Assembly (NCBI RefSeq): GCF_001936615.1
Contig: NZ_MLBF01000020.1
Coordinates: 1 to 64,000, forward strand
Source: Desulfosporosinus metallidurans
Lineage (GTDB): Bacteria; Bacillota; Desulfitobacteriia; Desulfitobacteriales; Desulfitobacteriaceae
DNA length: 64,000 bases
Reading direction: 5' to 3'
This document shows, in pieces, positions 44,684 through 54,112 of the stretch (position 1 is the stretch's first letter; the number at the start of each line of letters is the position of its first letter). Under the pieces are notes generated by a model. The model worked only from the letters and a program-made list of their open reading frames with translations. It was not told the DNA's origin and did no database searches. The translations under genes and the position numbers were made by a program.

Positions 44684-44950
44684 ACAAAAATAAACGCCTA
44701 TCCTAAAATAAGGACAGACGTTAATCTGCGGTACCACCTTAGTTGATGCACAAAACTATACATCCTCTCCTGCAGAGTGCCAACACACCCTTAGCCCAAT
44801 AACGCTGGCTTTGCGTTGGTAGCTACTAAAGCCTAAGCTTTTTCGCTCCACCCTCCAGGGCCCATTTGCCCGCTCCGTTACCTGCCGAGCTTCCACCTTA
44901 CTCGACTCTCTGTGAGGCTGGTCTTGCGGTTTTACTTCCCCTTCAACGGT
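44684..44950 (-). promoter_or_regulatory. T-box leader (Trp) of trpXYZ
   Basis: The minus-strand leader shows, in order, an AGTA specifier-loop motif, a GGTGGAAG apical motif, the sequence AAATGGG before a CCCT pairing strand (so UGG is the likely specifier), the T-box AAGGTGGTACCGCAG (about 44726-44741), and a terminator (44693-44703 with 44712-44722) with a TTTTTGT run. Uncharged tRNA-Trp would favour antitermination. It is highly similar to the leader at 54113-54382. Confidence 0.9.
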
Positions 44951-44957
44951 TTAGATT

Positions 44958-44986
44958 ATAATAGCACTCCGAGCAAGGGATTTCAA
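44958..44986 (-). promoter_or_regulatory. promoter of the trpXYZ T-box transcript
   Basis: TTGAAA (44986-44981), 17-bp spacer, TATTAT (44963-44958) on the minus strand; the same layout as the promoter at 54390-54418. Confidence 0.75.
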
Positions 44987-44989
44987 GTG

Positions 44990-45105
44990 TTAAATTAGCC
45001 CCTGTTTAGCGTAGTCATGACTCATCATCTCGTCTGTTTCTAAAATAGGCATCAAACAGCAGTCAACGTTTAACCCAAACTCAGCCCACTCGACTAATGT
45101 TCTGA
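44990..45105 (-). pseudogene. possible 3' remnant of a CaiB-type CoA-transferase gene
   Basis: Directly after the FGGY kinase stop, the minus strand in another frame encodes about 39 residues (LIRTLVEWAEFGLNVDCCLM, then PILETDEMMSHDYAKQGLI and stop) that look like the end of a family III CoA-transferase or racemase. No matching body exists upstream because the kinase occupies the DNA. This is a tentative recognition by eye. Confidence 0.3.
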
Positions 45106-46632
45106 TCAACGGGAAGCCATTTCGACTTCCACCACTTGGCGTGACAAGATTGCTAAAGCCGGATAAATCTGTAAATAGTTCTGATACAGTTTGCCGTAAG
45201 CCCGCGCATTCCTCTCCTTAGGAAGATATTGCTCACTGGGCCTCATCGCAAGCAATCTTCGCGAGAAGTCCGCATAGCTATCAGACCAACCGAGGTGGAC
45301 AAAACCCGCTGCTGCAACCCCGAGAGCCGGGAGATATTCAGAATCCTTGGGGACGACCACGTTACAGTCGCACACATCGGCAATAATTTGGTTCCAAGCC
45401 CGGCTTTTACTCCCGCCACCGATTAAGGTAATTCGCCGAATCTCGTTTTCACCCAGGAGAAGTTCCATGACTTGACGGACTGCCATGGCAACTCCTTCAA
45501 GAACAGCGGCGCACATTTCTCCTCGTGTGGTTGTCGCTCTAAGGCCTACAAAAGAGCCACTAGCCTCAGGATCTTGAATCGGACAGCGTTCCCCATTCAA
45601 GTAAGGTAAAAATATCACCTGCCTAATGCTCGGATCAGAATTGGCCATAATTTCTTCCAAATAAGCAAACCCCTCTTGGCTATCCAAAAGATTGGGGTCT
45701 CCAAAAACGGACAAAGCCCAGTTGTGAACGTTTCCAGCATTCAATAACGGAGCAATGGCGATAAGTAAGTCTTTGGGAGCATGAGCCAAGTGGAAGATCC
45801 CAGATCCACGCAGGCTTATTTCATCTGTGGGTAAAGCAACCCAGCCCGTTGTACCCAAATAAGCATACATTTCACCTAACTCCGTTACCCCGGCCCCAAG
45901 TGTCGTTGCCCCAGCATCCCCCATTCCACACAATACTGGAGTGTTCATCTTAAATCCCGTCAATAAAGAGGCAGCTTCTGTGAGATAACCTGCAATTTCA
46001 TCTGGAGCCAATAGTTCGGGCAGATATGACGATTCCAAAGCAAAGGAATCCAGCCAGTTGCTTACCCACTCCCGAGCGACTAAATTCATCATTCCTGCCG
46101 TAGCAGCCGATGTAGGATCCGTGATGTTCCGCCCAGTTAATTGCCGGATGACATAATCCTTTGAGCTGATTAAAAAACACGCTGTCTTTGAAAAATTCGC
46201 CTGCTCATGGTCCCGCAGCCAAAGTATTTTGGGAAACGTCATCTGCCCATCCATGTGATTGCCTGTTTTCCGCCAAATCTCCTCTTCCCCCAAGTGTGCC
46301 AGGATTCGCTGGGCTTCTGAATCTGCGCGGGAATCCGAATAGAGGATCGCTCTTCTAACCGATTTTCCCTCTCCATCAATTGGAATACAATCCTCCATCT
46401 GCCCGCTTAGGGTAATCGCTTTAACTGCTTCCGGCTGGAAGCCGCTCTGCCACCAAACATTGGCGATCTCAAAGACTGCTTTCCACCACTCTTCTGGATC
46501 CTGTTCAATTCTATTTTCTTCATTATAAGTATGGATGGGTCGTGTCGTCTCCCCCAGTATGTCTCCGTCTTGGGAGACAAGAATTCCCTTAACATTGGTT
46601 GTGCCAATATCGAATGCGGCAATATACTGCAA
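45106..46632 (-). CDS. FGGY-family carbohydrate kinase (xylulokinase-like)
   Basis: A 508-residue sugar kinase with the ASKHA fold: phosphate-1 motif AAFDIGTTNVKGIL, LSGQMEDCIP, DAGATTLGAGVTELGEMYAYLG, and the C-terminal signature ITLIGGGSKSRAWNQIIADV. It phosphorylates a sugar or sugar alcohol probably delivered by the ABC transporter encoded upstream. The TTG at 46632 is taken as start because AGGGAG lies 8 nt upstream and the DIGTT motif then falls at residue 7; the GTG at 46641 overlaps that ribosome site. It is 17 nt downstream of the permease gene. Confidence 0.88.
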   Translation of the reverse strand: MQYIAAFDIGTTNVKGILVSQDGDILGETTRPIHTYNEENRIEQDPEEWWKAVFEIANVWWQSGFQPEAVKAITLSGQMEDCIPIDGEGKSVRRAILYSDSRADSEAQRILAHLGEEEIWRKTGNHMDGQMTFPKILWLRDHEQANFSKTACFLISSKDYVIRQLTGRNITDPTSAATAGMMNLVAREWVSNWLDSFALESSYLPELLAPDEIAGYLTEAASLLTGFKMNTPVLCGMGDAGATTLGAGVTELGEMYAYLGTTGWVALPTDEISLRGSGIFHLAHAPKDLLIAIAPLLNAGNVHNWALSVFGDPNLLDSQEGFAYLEEIMANSDPSIRQVIFLPYLNGERCPIQDPEASGSFVGLRATTTRGEMCAAVLEGVAMAVRQVMELLLGENEIRRITLIGGGSKSRAWNQIIADVCDCNVVVPKDSEYLPALGVAAAGFVHLGWSDSYADFSRRLLAMRPSEQYLPKERNARAYGKLYQNYLQIYPALAILSRQVVEVEMASR

Positions 46633-46649
46633 TTTTATCACTCCCTGGT

Positions 46650-47603
46650 TTATTTACGCCCAAGCTTTTGTAAAATTACAGCAGAAATTACAATCACTCC
46701 TGTAATAACATCCTGCATAAAGGTTGGCACTTCGAGAATCGTCAGACCATTGGCTAAGATTCCGATGATTGCCGCCCCTACAAAGGTCCCCCAGATATTA
46801 GGGACTCCTTCTTTAAAAGTAGTCATCCCTAAAAAGGCTGCCGCATACGCCGGCAAGAACAGCCCGTTGCCGCCCGTAGGATGGGCAGAGCCCAAGCGAG
46901 AAGCCATCAAGATTCCTGCTAAAGCAGCGAGGGTAGCGCACAGGGCAAACGCCAGATTCTTATTTGCACTTACGTTAATCCCTGCAATTCTTGAAGCTGC
47001 TTCATTCCCTCCTAAGGCATATAAACGGCGTCCTAAAGCAGTATGGGCCATTATGAACCAAAATATTATCGTAAGTAAAACCATGAGCAACGAAAGTATC
47101 GGGATTCCCAATAATTCAGATTGACCAAGATAGCGGAACGATTCAGGAATATTTTCGAAAATTGTTGTCCCTCCGGTCAACCAAAAGGTAAATCCACCGA
47201 GAATGGTCCCCATCGCCATACTTGTTATGAACGATAATACGCGAAACTGAGTCACGATCCAACCGTTGATAAAACCTATGCCGAAGGCTATTCCCAAAGG
47301 GATAAGGAAGGCTGCCCAAAAGGGCAACCCCTGAACTACTAATTTTGCAGCCACTACTCCACCAAAACTGGCCATAGCGCCAACGGAAAGATCAAATTCA
47401 CCAATAGCCATCACTAAAGTTGCTCCCAAGGCAATTATGACTAGAAAGGAGATTTGACGACTGATATTAATAGCATTATCCCAGGTTGCAAACGACGCGG
47501 GACTTAAGACACTAAATCCGATCATAATGAAGACAGCAGCAACAACCGTTCCGTAGGTTCGAAGTAGCTGAAGCCAAAATAGTTGTTTACCCATCTCCTT
47601 CAT
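46650..47603 (-). CDS. ribose/xylose-type ABC transporter permease
   Basis: A 317-residue RbsC-like permease with about eight to ten membrane segments and the family features IIALGATLVMAIGEFDLSVGA and ALGGNEAASRIAGINV. AAAGGAG lies 7 nt before the ATG. It forms a sugar importer with the RbsA- and RbsB-type proteins. A 134-nt gap with a hairpin separates it from the ATPase gene. Confidence 0.92.
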   Translation of the reverse strand: MKEMGKQLFWLQLLRTYGTVVAAVFIMIGFSVLSPASFATWDNAINISRQISFLVIIALGATLVMAIGEFDLSVGAMASFGGVVAAKLVVQGLPFWAAFLIPLGIAFGIGFINGWIVTQFRVLSFITSMAMGTILGGFTFWLTGGTTIFENIPESFRYLGQSELLGIPILSLLMVLLTIIFWFIMAHTALGRRLYALGGNEAASRIAGINVSANKNLAFALCATLAALAGILMASRLGSAHPTGGNGLFLPAYAAAFLGMTTFKEGVPNIWGTFVGAAIIGILANGLTILEVPTFMQDVITGVIVISAVILQKLGRK

Positions 47604-47737
47604 CAGTAGACTCCTTTCCTTTCCAAGAACACAAGCAGAATGCCAGCACGATTTCTCCCCATGGTTCGAACACGTCAGATGCAGGTCAAGTATGCAAGTT
47701 CAAGAACCGTCCCTGACTTGCACTGATTTGCATCCAC
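47604..47737. repeat. imperfect hairpin between RbsA- and RbsC-type genes
   Basis: On the minus strand GATGCAAATCA...GTGCAAGTCA pairs imperfectly with TTGCATACTTGACCTGCATC around GGGACGGTTC. Its position inside an operon and the GGGACGGTTC loop suggest an intergenic repeat element, but I cannot identify it. Confidence 0.45.
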
Positions 47738-49243
47738 CTACCTTTCTGCCTTAGCATAACAAAGTTGCAGCACGGCTTCAGGTGTTAACCCTTCTATTGG
47801 AAGGTCGGCAACCGTTTCCCCTTCTCTCATAACAAGCAGACGATGCGCCACTTCCAGTACTTCCTCCAGATCGGAGGATACATATAAGACTGCCCCACCT
47901 TGTTCGGCTTGATCTCTCAAGAAGCGATGAATTTCACTACGAGTGATCACATCCACGCCTTGGGTTGGTTCGTCACATAAAAACAACTTCGGACGAGACA
48001 TTAACGCCTTGGCAAAAACGACTTTTTGTTGATTTCCCCCGCTCAATTCTTGAACAGACTGGCCTGGTCCACGGGCCTTAATTCTAAGCTTGTTAATCCA
48101 GTCTTCGCTAACTTTAAGCTCTTGAGAATTGACTATAACTCCACCCCTTGTATAGTTCGTCAGAACCGGTAGGGTAATATTTTCCTGAATAGACATGCCC
48201 ATGATCAAAGCCTGCCCGCGGCGATCCTCAGGAATAAAAGCGATTCCTCCTTGTAATGAAGAGGAAGGGGAATTGTTGGGCAGAGTATTGCCATTGATCA
48301 ATACTTCCCCCACACTTTTGGGCCTTAGTCCATAAATAGCCTCTAAGAGTTCGGTACGACCGGCTCCTGCCAAGCCAAATACCCCCAGTATTTCTCCTTT
48401 GCGTACGGAGAAGGTTGCATTTTTGACTCTCTTATCCACAGTTTTTAAGCCGTTAACCTGCAAAACCATGGGGGCCGTTTTAATATCCGTTCTTTTTTTT
48501 CCTTTGCTGAAGTTGTGCTCATGACCGGCCATGAGCTTAATCAACCTCTCTTTATGGGCTTCACCCATAATTAAGGTGCCCGCCAATTTGCCATTACGAA
48601 GCACCGTAACGCGATCGGCTAGATGAAACACTTCGTCTAAGCGATGTGTGACATAGATAATTGCGGTTCCCTGGGATTTGAGGCGAAAAAGCAAGCGAAA
48701 TAACGTTTCCGTTTCTTGATCTGTTAACGATGCCGTGGGCTCATCCAAAAAAAGAAGTTTACACCCCGTCCTCACAGCCCGCAGAATTTCCACCATTGTT
48801 CGTTCCGTCGGAGACATGTGCTGAGCCTGTTTTTCCAAGGGAACCTCCATGCCTAACTCAGCTTGAATCTTCTCTGCCTCTTCCCGCATCGTTTCCCAAC
48901 GAATACCGGGCCAGAACCTCCGTTTGGGGTAGTCTGCTCCAAGATAGAGATTTTCTAAACCTGTAAAGTAAGGAACTAGATGCCGGTCTTGATGGATAAC
49001 GCTGATTCCGAGTTCACGGGCATCCCGAGGATTTCTGATAACCACCTTTTCCCCTTGCCAGAGAATCTCACCCCCAACAGGCTGATAAACTCCAGTCATT
49101 AATTTAATAAAGGTGGACTTCCCCGCACCATTTTCTCCAATCAAAGCGTGTATCTCGCCTGAATTTATGGATAATGAAATTCCGGACAGCGCATAGTTTC
49201 TCCCAAATTTTTGAGCGAGCTCTCTAACTTCCAGTAACGGCAT
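47738..49243 (-). CDS. ribose/xylose-type ABC transporter ATP-binding protein (two ATPase domains)
   Basis: A 501-residue RbsA/XylG/MglA-type protein with two nucleotide-binding domains. Domain 1: Walker A ALIGENGAGKSTFIKLMTG, signature MSPTERTMVEILRAV, Walker B LLFLDEPTASL. Domain 2: degenerate Walker A GVFGLAGAGRTELLEAIYG, signature LSGGNQQKVVFAKAL, Walker B LFLCDEPTQGVDV. The ATG at 49243 lies 7 nt after the binding-protein stop and gives the usual start MPLLEVRELAQKFG. Confidence 0.93.
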   Translation of the reverse strand: MPLLEVRELAQKFGRNYALSGISLSINSGEIHALIGENGAGKSTFIKLMTGVYQPVGGEILWQGEKVVIRNPRDARELGISVIHQDRHLVPYFTGLENLYLGADYPKRRFWPGIRWETMREEAEKIQAELGMEVPLEKQAQHMSPTERTMVEILRAVRTGCKLLFLDEPTASLTDQETETLFRLLFRLKSQGTAIIYVTHRLDEVFHLADRVTVLRNGKLAGTLIMGEAHKERLIKLMAGHEHNFSKGKKRTDIKTAPMVLQVNGLKTVDKRVKNATFSVRKGEILGVFGLAGAGRTELLEAIYGLRPKSVGEVLINGNTLPNNSPSSSLQGGIAFIPEDRRGQALIMGMSIQENITLPVLTNYTRGGVIVNSQELKVSEDWINKLRIKARGPGQSVQELSGGNQQKVVFAKALMSRPKLFLCDEPTQGVDVITRSEIHRFLRDQAEQGGAVLYVSSDLEEVLEVAHRLLVMREGETVADLPIEGLTPEAVLQLCYAKAER

Positions 49244-49250
49244 CCGCAGT

Positions 49251-50201
49251 TCACTTCCCAGCATTCTCTTTCGTAATTAAAGTAGCGGGTGCATAGAGTT
49301 CCGTTCCTTCAACTTTTTTGCCTTGGAAAACCAAATCCATTTGCTTCGCCACGATTTCTGCCATTCCGGGGAAATTCTGCTTGACAGTGGCAATCAGGGG
49401 AGAGCCCTTTTTAATCATCTCGATAGCCTGACTGGTCCCGTCAATACCCACCACCACGATATTTTTCCGTCCTGCAGCTTCAATAGCTTGTGCAGCTCCA
49501 ATGGCAGGCTCATCCCAACCAGCCCAAACTGCCGTAATCGATCCTTCCGCTTTGTTAGCTAACAACAAGCTCTCCATTTGTTTGCGCGAATTTTCGATGG
49601 GGCCTGGAACTTGGACTTGTTGTTCAGTAATTGTTTTAATCTCAGTGTTTTTCTTGAGAAGTTCATCGAGTTGCTGAGTTCTTTTGAGTACCCCAGGATG
49701 CGGTCTGTACGTAAGAACCACGAGATTTCCTTTGTTATTCAGGGTTTTAAAAAGATACTCCGTGATCATCTGGGACATGGCTTGGTTATCACTGGTTGCA
49801 TTCATTGTCATCCCTTCAATATATCCGGAATCGCAACCAAAGACAGGGATCCCTTTTTCTTGGGCTTTCTTAATCTGTGTTTTCACTTGGTTTGGATCCG
49901 TACTCACGAGCACGATCGCATCCACTTTAGTCGAGATTAGATCTTCCATCCGGCTCGCCAATTGGCCGAAATCCCCTTTAGTATCAACGACATTGGCTTT
50001 CCAACTACGGTCCGCAGCTTGTTTCTTCAAGCTTTCAACCATTTCGTTCGTAGTGACAGATGCTAAATAAGGCGTCAAGATCGCCACATTTTTAGACACC
50101 TTTGCAGATTCTCCGCCCGTTGCGGCTGTTTTCGCACCGCTACAGCCTGTGAGACTAAAAACCAAAACTAACATAATCAGCAATGAGACAACTTTTTTCA
50201 C
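49251..50201 (-). CDS. ribose/xylose-type sugar-binding lipoprotein
   Basis: A 316-residue type-I periplasmic-binding protein with lipobox LTGC (Cys20) and the family core VDAIVLVSTDPNQVKTQIKKAQE... VVVGIDGTSQAIEMIKKG. It is the first gene of the sugar operon, which continues with the ATPase, permease and kinase. An AATCCTT-T-AAGGATT palindrome lies upstream at about 50290-50304 and may be an operator. Sugar identity unknown. Confidence 0.92.
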   Translation of the reverse strand: MKKVVSLLIMLVLVFSLTGCSGAKTAATGGESAKVSKNVAILTPYLASVTTNEMVESLKKQAADRSWKANVVDTKGDFGQLASRMEDLISTKVDAIVLVSTDPNQVKTQIKKAQEKGIPVFGCDSGYIEGMTMNATSDNQAMSQMITEYLFKTLNNKGNLVVLTYRPHPGVLKRTQQLDELLKKNTEIKTITEQQVQVPGPIENSRKQMESLLLANKAEGSITAVWAGWDEPAIGAAQAIEAAGRKNIVVVGIDGTSQAIEMIKKGSPLIATVKQNFPGMAEIVAKQMDLVFQGKKVEGTELYAPATLITKENAGK

Positions 50202-50257
50202 CGACTTCTCCCTCTTTCTTTTCGTTATAAGCTAGCTTCAAATTGTGATACCCAAAC

Positions 50258-50305
50258 GGAGCACGAGCTGCTCCTTTTTCCAGATTTCCTGAATCCTTAA
50301 AGGAT
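50258..50305. promoter_or_regulatory. hairpin and palindrome between trpA and the sugar operon
   Basis: GGAGCA/TGCTCC hairpin (50258-50274) followed on the plus strand by TTTTT, and a perfect AATCCTT-T-AAGGATT palindrome (about 50290-50304). The first may be a weak terminator; the second is a candidate regulator site. Confidence 0.4.
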
Positions 50306-50356
50306 TTCGCAAGGATGTTTTCGTGGAGTTTTGTCTATGAGTTGAATTATGGATAC

Positions 50357-51175
50357 TTATTTCTTGAGACTTGCCAGCCATTCAAACACGGCTTTTTCCT
50401 GATCTATGAGCTTTTCTTCCTCGAGTTGTCCTTGGTCGAGCCTAGCAAATTTGTCCACTAAAGCGCTTCCTACGACAACTCCCTCGCAAACTTTGGCTAG
50501 GGCATGGACTTGCTCTGGTTTCTGAATCCCGAAGCCGACACAGCGAGGAATTTGTAGGCTTTTTCCCAACCGATCAATAAATTCACTAACGGATGCCGGG
50601 ATTTCTACTTCTCCACCTGTAATCCCATTACGGGACAGAACATAGGCAAAGCCGTCGGTTTCCTGAGCGACGGTCTGGACATCTTGCTCACGACTCGTCT
50701 GGGCAATCATCGGGATAAAGGTCAATCGTTCATCCACCTGTCTTTTCGTTCTTGCGCGGAGACCCTTCCCTTCCCTCCAAGGTAAATCGGGCAATATAAA
50801 GCCATCAACCCCTGCGTCAGCAGCATGCTTAACCAAGCGATCCCAGCCGTAGGTAAGCAGCGGATTAAGATAACTCATCAAGAGAAGTGGCGTCGTATCG
50901 TTTGTCTGGCGAAATTCTCGGACAAGATCCAAAGTTCTTTTAACCGTCATTTTAGCGGACAAGGCCCTCTCCGCAGCGGCTTGGATAACCGGTCCATCGG
51001 CCATGGGATCACTAAAGGGAACCCCCAGTTCTAACACATCCACCCCATGATCGGCAAGTCCCTTTAAGCGACGTAGACTTGCTTCCACATTCGGATCTCC
51101 TGCCATGATATAAGAAACAAGACGGGTTACCCCAGTGGGCGGAACCTTAAAAACAGCGTTTAATCGTTCACTCAT
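50357..51175 (-). CDS. trpA: tryptophan synthase alpha subunit
   Basis: A 272-residue TIM barrel that cleaves indole-3-glycerol phosphate to indole and glyceraldehyde 3-phosphate. The catalytic Glu is in [15 protein letters not shown] and the catalytic Asp in [11 protein letters not shown]; the phosphate-binding [10 protein letters not shown] is present. It overlaps trpB by 8 nt and forms the alpha-beta complex with it. The other trp genes (trpE, D, C, F) are not next to it, which is unusual for a Firmicute trp operon. Confidence 0.95.
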   Translation of the reverse strand: MSERLNAVFKVPPTGVTRLVSYIMAGDPNVEASLRRLKGLADHGVDVLELGVPFSDPMADGPVIQAAAERALSAKMTVKRTLDLVREFRQTNDTTPLLLMSYLNPLLTYGWDRLVKHAADAGVDGFILPDLPWREGKGLRARTKRQVDERLTFIPMIAQTSREQDVQTVAQETDGFAYVLSRNGITGGEVEIPASVSEFIDRLGKSLQIPRCVGFGIQKPEQVHALAKVCEGVVVGSALVDKFARLDQGQLEEEKLIDQEKAVFEWLASLKK

Positions 51176-52397
51176 GATTAGCTCCCCCTTCCAAATACTG
51201 AGCCAAAGTCTCTACGTCCTTATCTCCTCTTCCCGACAAGTTTACCACGATCACCTGATCTTTCGAGAGCTTTGGGGCTAGTTTTGCCGCATATGCAACG
51301 GCATGCGCGCTTTCTAAAGCTGGCAAGATTCCTTCCGTTTGACAAAGCAGGGTACAGGCTTCAAGTGTTTCTTGATCAGAGATGCTGACATACTCTGCTC
51401 GGCCACTCTCTTTGAGATAGCTGTGTTCAGGCCCTACTCCCGGATAATCGAGCCCCGCAGAAATGGACGTTGTGACTACGATTTGTCCATCCTCATCATG
51501 GAGCAAATAACTATAAGCCCCATGTAGAACACCCGGTTCACCTAGGCAAAGAGTGGCTGCATTTTCCCCCTTGTTATTCCCAGTTCCTCCTGCTTCCACC
51601 CCAATCAGTTTGACCTCAGTATCGGCTATAAACGGATGGAAGATACCAATCGCATTACTGCCTCCACCGACACAAGCAATGACGGCGTCCGGTAGCTTTC
51701 CTAACTCATTTAAGGCCTGTTCTCTAGTCTCTTGTCCAATTACGGCTTGAAAATCCCGCACAATGCTTGGATAAGGATGAGGCCCAGCCGCTGTCCCGAA
51801 ACAATAAAACGTTTCTCCAACATTGGTCACCCAGTCTCTTAAAGCCTCATTAATCGCATCTTTTAGAGTCCGCGAACCGAGTGTCACCGAACGAACCTCT
51901 GCCCCCAATAAACGCATACGCAATACGTTTAAACGCTGTCTTCGGATATCTTCTTCTCCCATATAAACTACACACGGCAGACCAAACAGAGCACAAGCCG
52001 TAGCTGTAGCTACCCCATGTTGCCCCGCCCCAGTCTCGGCGATCACTCGTTTTTTGCCCATCCGTTTAGCGAGGAGAACCTGCCCCAAGGTGTTGTTAAT
52101 TTTATGAGCACCTGTATGATTGAGGTCTTCTCGTTTGAGATAAATTCGCGCCCCACCCAGTTGTTCGGTCAAACGCTTGGCTTCATAGAAGAGAGACGGT
52201 CGGCCCACGTACTTTTGCAAGAGTTCTTTAAATTCTCTTTGGAAGCTCTCATCCTGACAAGATTTAAGATAGGCTTCTTCCAACTCGCTTAAAGCAGGTA
52301 CTAACGTTTCCGGAACATAGGCACCTCCATAGGGCCCGAAATGCCCACTCGTTTGGTGCCCCTCATCTGTTAAAACATGAATTTTTTCCATCACCAT
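51168..52397 (-). CDS. trpB: tryptophan synthase beta subunit
   Basis: A 409-residue PLP enzyme that joins indole and serine to tryptophan. The PLP lysine is in [14 protein letters not shown], the phosphate loop in [10 protein letters not shown], and the usual start [14 protein letters not shown] is present. GGAG lies 8 nt before the ATG. It is expressed from its own consensus promoter through a T-box leader (52441-52800). Confidence 0.96.
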   Translation of the reverse strand: MVMEKIHVLTDEGHQTSGHFGPYGGAYVPETLVPALSELEEAYLKSCQDESFQREFKELLQKYVGRPSLFYEAKRLTEQLGGARIYLKREDLNHTGAHKINNTLGQVLLAKRMGKKRVIAETGAGQHGVATATACALFGLPCVVYMGEEDIRRQRLNVLRMRLLGAEVRSVTLGSRTLKDAINEALRDWVTNVGETFYCFGTAAGPHPYPSIVRDFQAVIGQETREQALNELGKLPDAVIACVGGGSNAIGIFHPFIADTEVKLIGVEAGGTGNNKGENAATLCLGEPGVLHGAYSYLLHDEDGQIVVTTSISAGLDYPGVGPEHSYLKESGRAEYVSISDQETLEACTLLCQTEGILPALESAHAVAYAAKLAPKLSKDQVIVVNLSGRGDKDVETLAQYLEGGANHE

Positions 52398-52440
52398 CGG
52401 AAAATCTCCTTTCGTACTTGTGAACTATCTTTCTTAAAAC

Positions 52441-52800
52441 AAAAAGAGCCTTCCATCCTCAAAGGACGGAAAACTCCGTGGTACCACCTTAATTGTATTA
52501 ATGAGCTCTTTCTTCTAATCCAGTCCAAGCCAGCGGAATTCGCTTGGACTCTTTCGAATGAAATAAACTACCTAATACCTCTCATCGATCAGGTACGGAG
52601 AATGTTCTTTCTCGATACCCTCGTTTCTGTAACGGGAAACACCCGGAATCACCTACTAACCTTAGAGCTTTCGGATCACACCTCTGAGGACCATTCTGTT
52701 AAAGAGACTTGTATCAGACTTTCACCGCCTCTGACTCGCTAAGACATTCTCATAAAACATACTTTTCCTCATCAGCAGCTACTTTGTATTATAACTATAC
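52441..52800 (-). promoter_or_regulatory. T-box leader (probable Trp) of trpBA
   Basis: On the minus strand: apical GGTGAAAG motif, an AATGGTCC segment that offers UGG as specifier, the T-box AAGGTGGTACCACGG (about 52477-52491), and a terminator TTCCGTCC/GGATGGAA (52451-52471) followed by GCTCTTTTTG. This leader is diverged from the other two T-boxes in the window. Confidence 0.85.
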
Positions 52801-52815
52801 ATATATTTTTAAGTT

Positions 52816-52844
52816 ATTATAAGACAGAGGATCTAAGTTGTCAA
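52816..52844 (-). promoter_or_regulatory. consensus sigma-A promoter of trpBA
   Basis: Perfect TTGACA (52844-52839), 17-bp spacer, perfect TATAAT (52821-52816) on the minus strand, only 7 bp after the end of the upstream gene's stop codon. Confidence 0.9.
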
Positions 52845-52851
52845 GGAGTTT

Positions 52852-54003
52852 TTATTTACTACCTGCTGAAAAAAACGGTTGCTCGATATCTCGATCCTGA
52901 GCAACCCTAGTCTTTATTTGAGATTGCACTCCAAACTCAAATATTAAAGGATAGATCCTTTTAACTAACTCTGAGGGAAGTTGAAGTTCTTCGGCTAGGT
53001 CAACTAACCGCTGCATAATCTCTTTTTCTCGGTTAGAATCTTTGACTCGATCTAGACGTTTTTGTTCCCCTATCTTTCTAACAAGTTGCATGCGAGTTGC
53101 TAGCTGTCCAATGATATTTTGGTCCAGATTATTAATCTCGGCACGCAGGGATTCAAGAGTATCACTATCCCTTTGGCCAGCACAAACATACACTCTATCA
53201 ACTGAATTGGCGACTACCCCCAGTTCCCCCGCTAGTTGAACAAACTGTTCTGGAGTCAAAGACTGGGGTCCATCGCTAACGGCCTCAGCAGGATTAGGGT
53301 GCATTTCAATGAGTAAACCGTCTGCACCTGCTGCCAGAGCGGCCTTAGATAAGGATGAAATCAGGTCTCTTCGCCCGGCTGCATGACTAGGGTCAACAAT
53401 GACTGGTAAATGAGAAACTTCTTTAGCTACTCCAACTGCGCTTAAATCCAACGTATTCCTGGTACTGGGTTCAAACGTACGTATTCCCCGCTCACAAAGG
53501 ATAACCTGAGGGTTGCCAGCAGCAAGGATATATTCGGCGGCCAACAACCACTCTTCAATCGTTGCAGACAAGCCTCTTTTCAGGATAATAGGCTTGTCAA
53601 TTTTCCCGGCCAATTTCAGAAGTTCGAAATTTTGCATATTACGTGCGCCTATTTGGATTATATCGACATTATTAACCACTAAATCCAGACTTTGAGCATC
53701 AATCACTTCAGTGACACAGAGAAGGTCCTGTTCTTTAGCCGCTTGAACCAAGTAGTTAAGTCCCTCTCGGCCCAAGCCCTGAAAACTATAAGGGGAAGTG
53801 CGGGGTTTGAAAACCCCACCGCGCAGGATTTTTCCTCCCGCCTTTTTTACAGTTTCGGCTGACTGGCTCATCTGAGCACTTGATTCCACAGCACAGGGTC
53901 CGCCCATTAGAATTATCTCTTTTCCTCCAATGGTAACCCCGTTGACCTCAATTGAACTTGTCTTTTTTTCAGAAGTAAGTCCTGCTAATTTTAGATCTTT
54001 CAT
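52852..54003 (-). CDS. aroF: DAHP synthase with C-terminal chorismate mutase domain
   Basis: A fused enzyme of about 383 residues. The N-terminal two thirds is a type I-beta 3-deoxy-7-phosphoheptulonate synthase (GGPCAVES near residue 40, GGVFKPRTSPYSFQGLG, VIDAQSLDLV, LPVIVDPSHAAGRRD), the first step of the shikimate pathway. The C-terminal part (LRAEINNLDQNIIGQLATRMQLVRKIG...) is an AroQ-type chorismate mutase, which normally draws flux to Phe/Tyr and can confer feedback control. The ATG at 54003 is 11 nt after GGGAGG; upstream in-frame codons lie in the T-box transcript. It is controlled by a Trp-type T-box, unusual for a chorismate-mutase fusion. Confidence 0.93.
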   Translation of the reverse strand: MKDLKLAGLTSEKKTSSIEVNGVTIGGKEIILMGGPCAVESSAQMSQSAETVKKAGGKILRGGVFKPRTSPYSFQGLGREGLNYLVQAAKEQDLLCVTEVIDAQSLDLVVNNVDIIQIGARNMQNFELLKLAGKIDKPIILKRGLSATIEEWLLAAEYILAAGNPQVILCERGIRTFEPSTRNTLDLSAVGVAKEVSHLPVIVDPSHAAGRRDLISSLSKAALAAGADGLLIEMHPNPAEAVSDGPQSLTPEQFVQLAGELGVVANSVDRVYVCAGQRDSDTLESLRAEINNLDQNIIGQLATRMQLVRKIGEQKRLDRVKDSNREKEIMQRLVDLAEELQLPSELVKRIYPLIFEFGVQSQIKTRVAQDRDIEQPFFSAGSK

Positions 54004-54112
54004 CCTTAACATAGCCTCCCTCAAATTTCCTAATTTGCGGGTTTCTTTTCTCTGCACGTTCCAATTCAAGTCAGTATCCTTTATCCACCGTCATGAATGG
54101 AACGAAGCGTGG

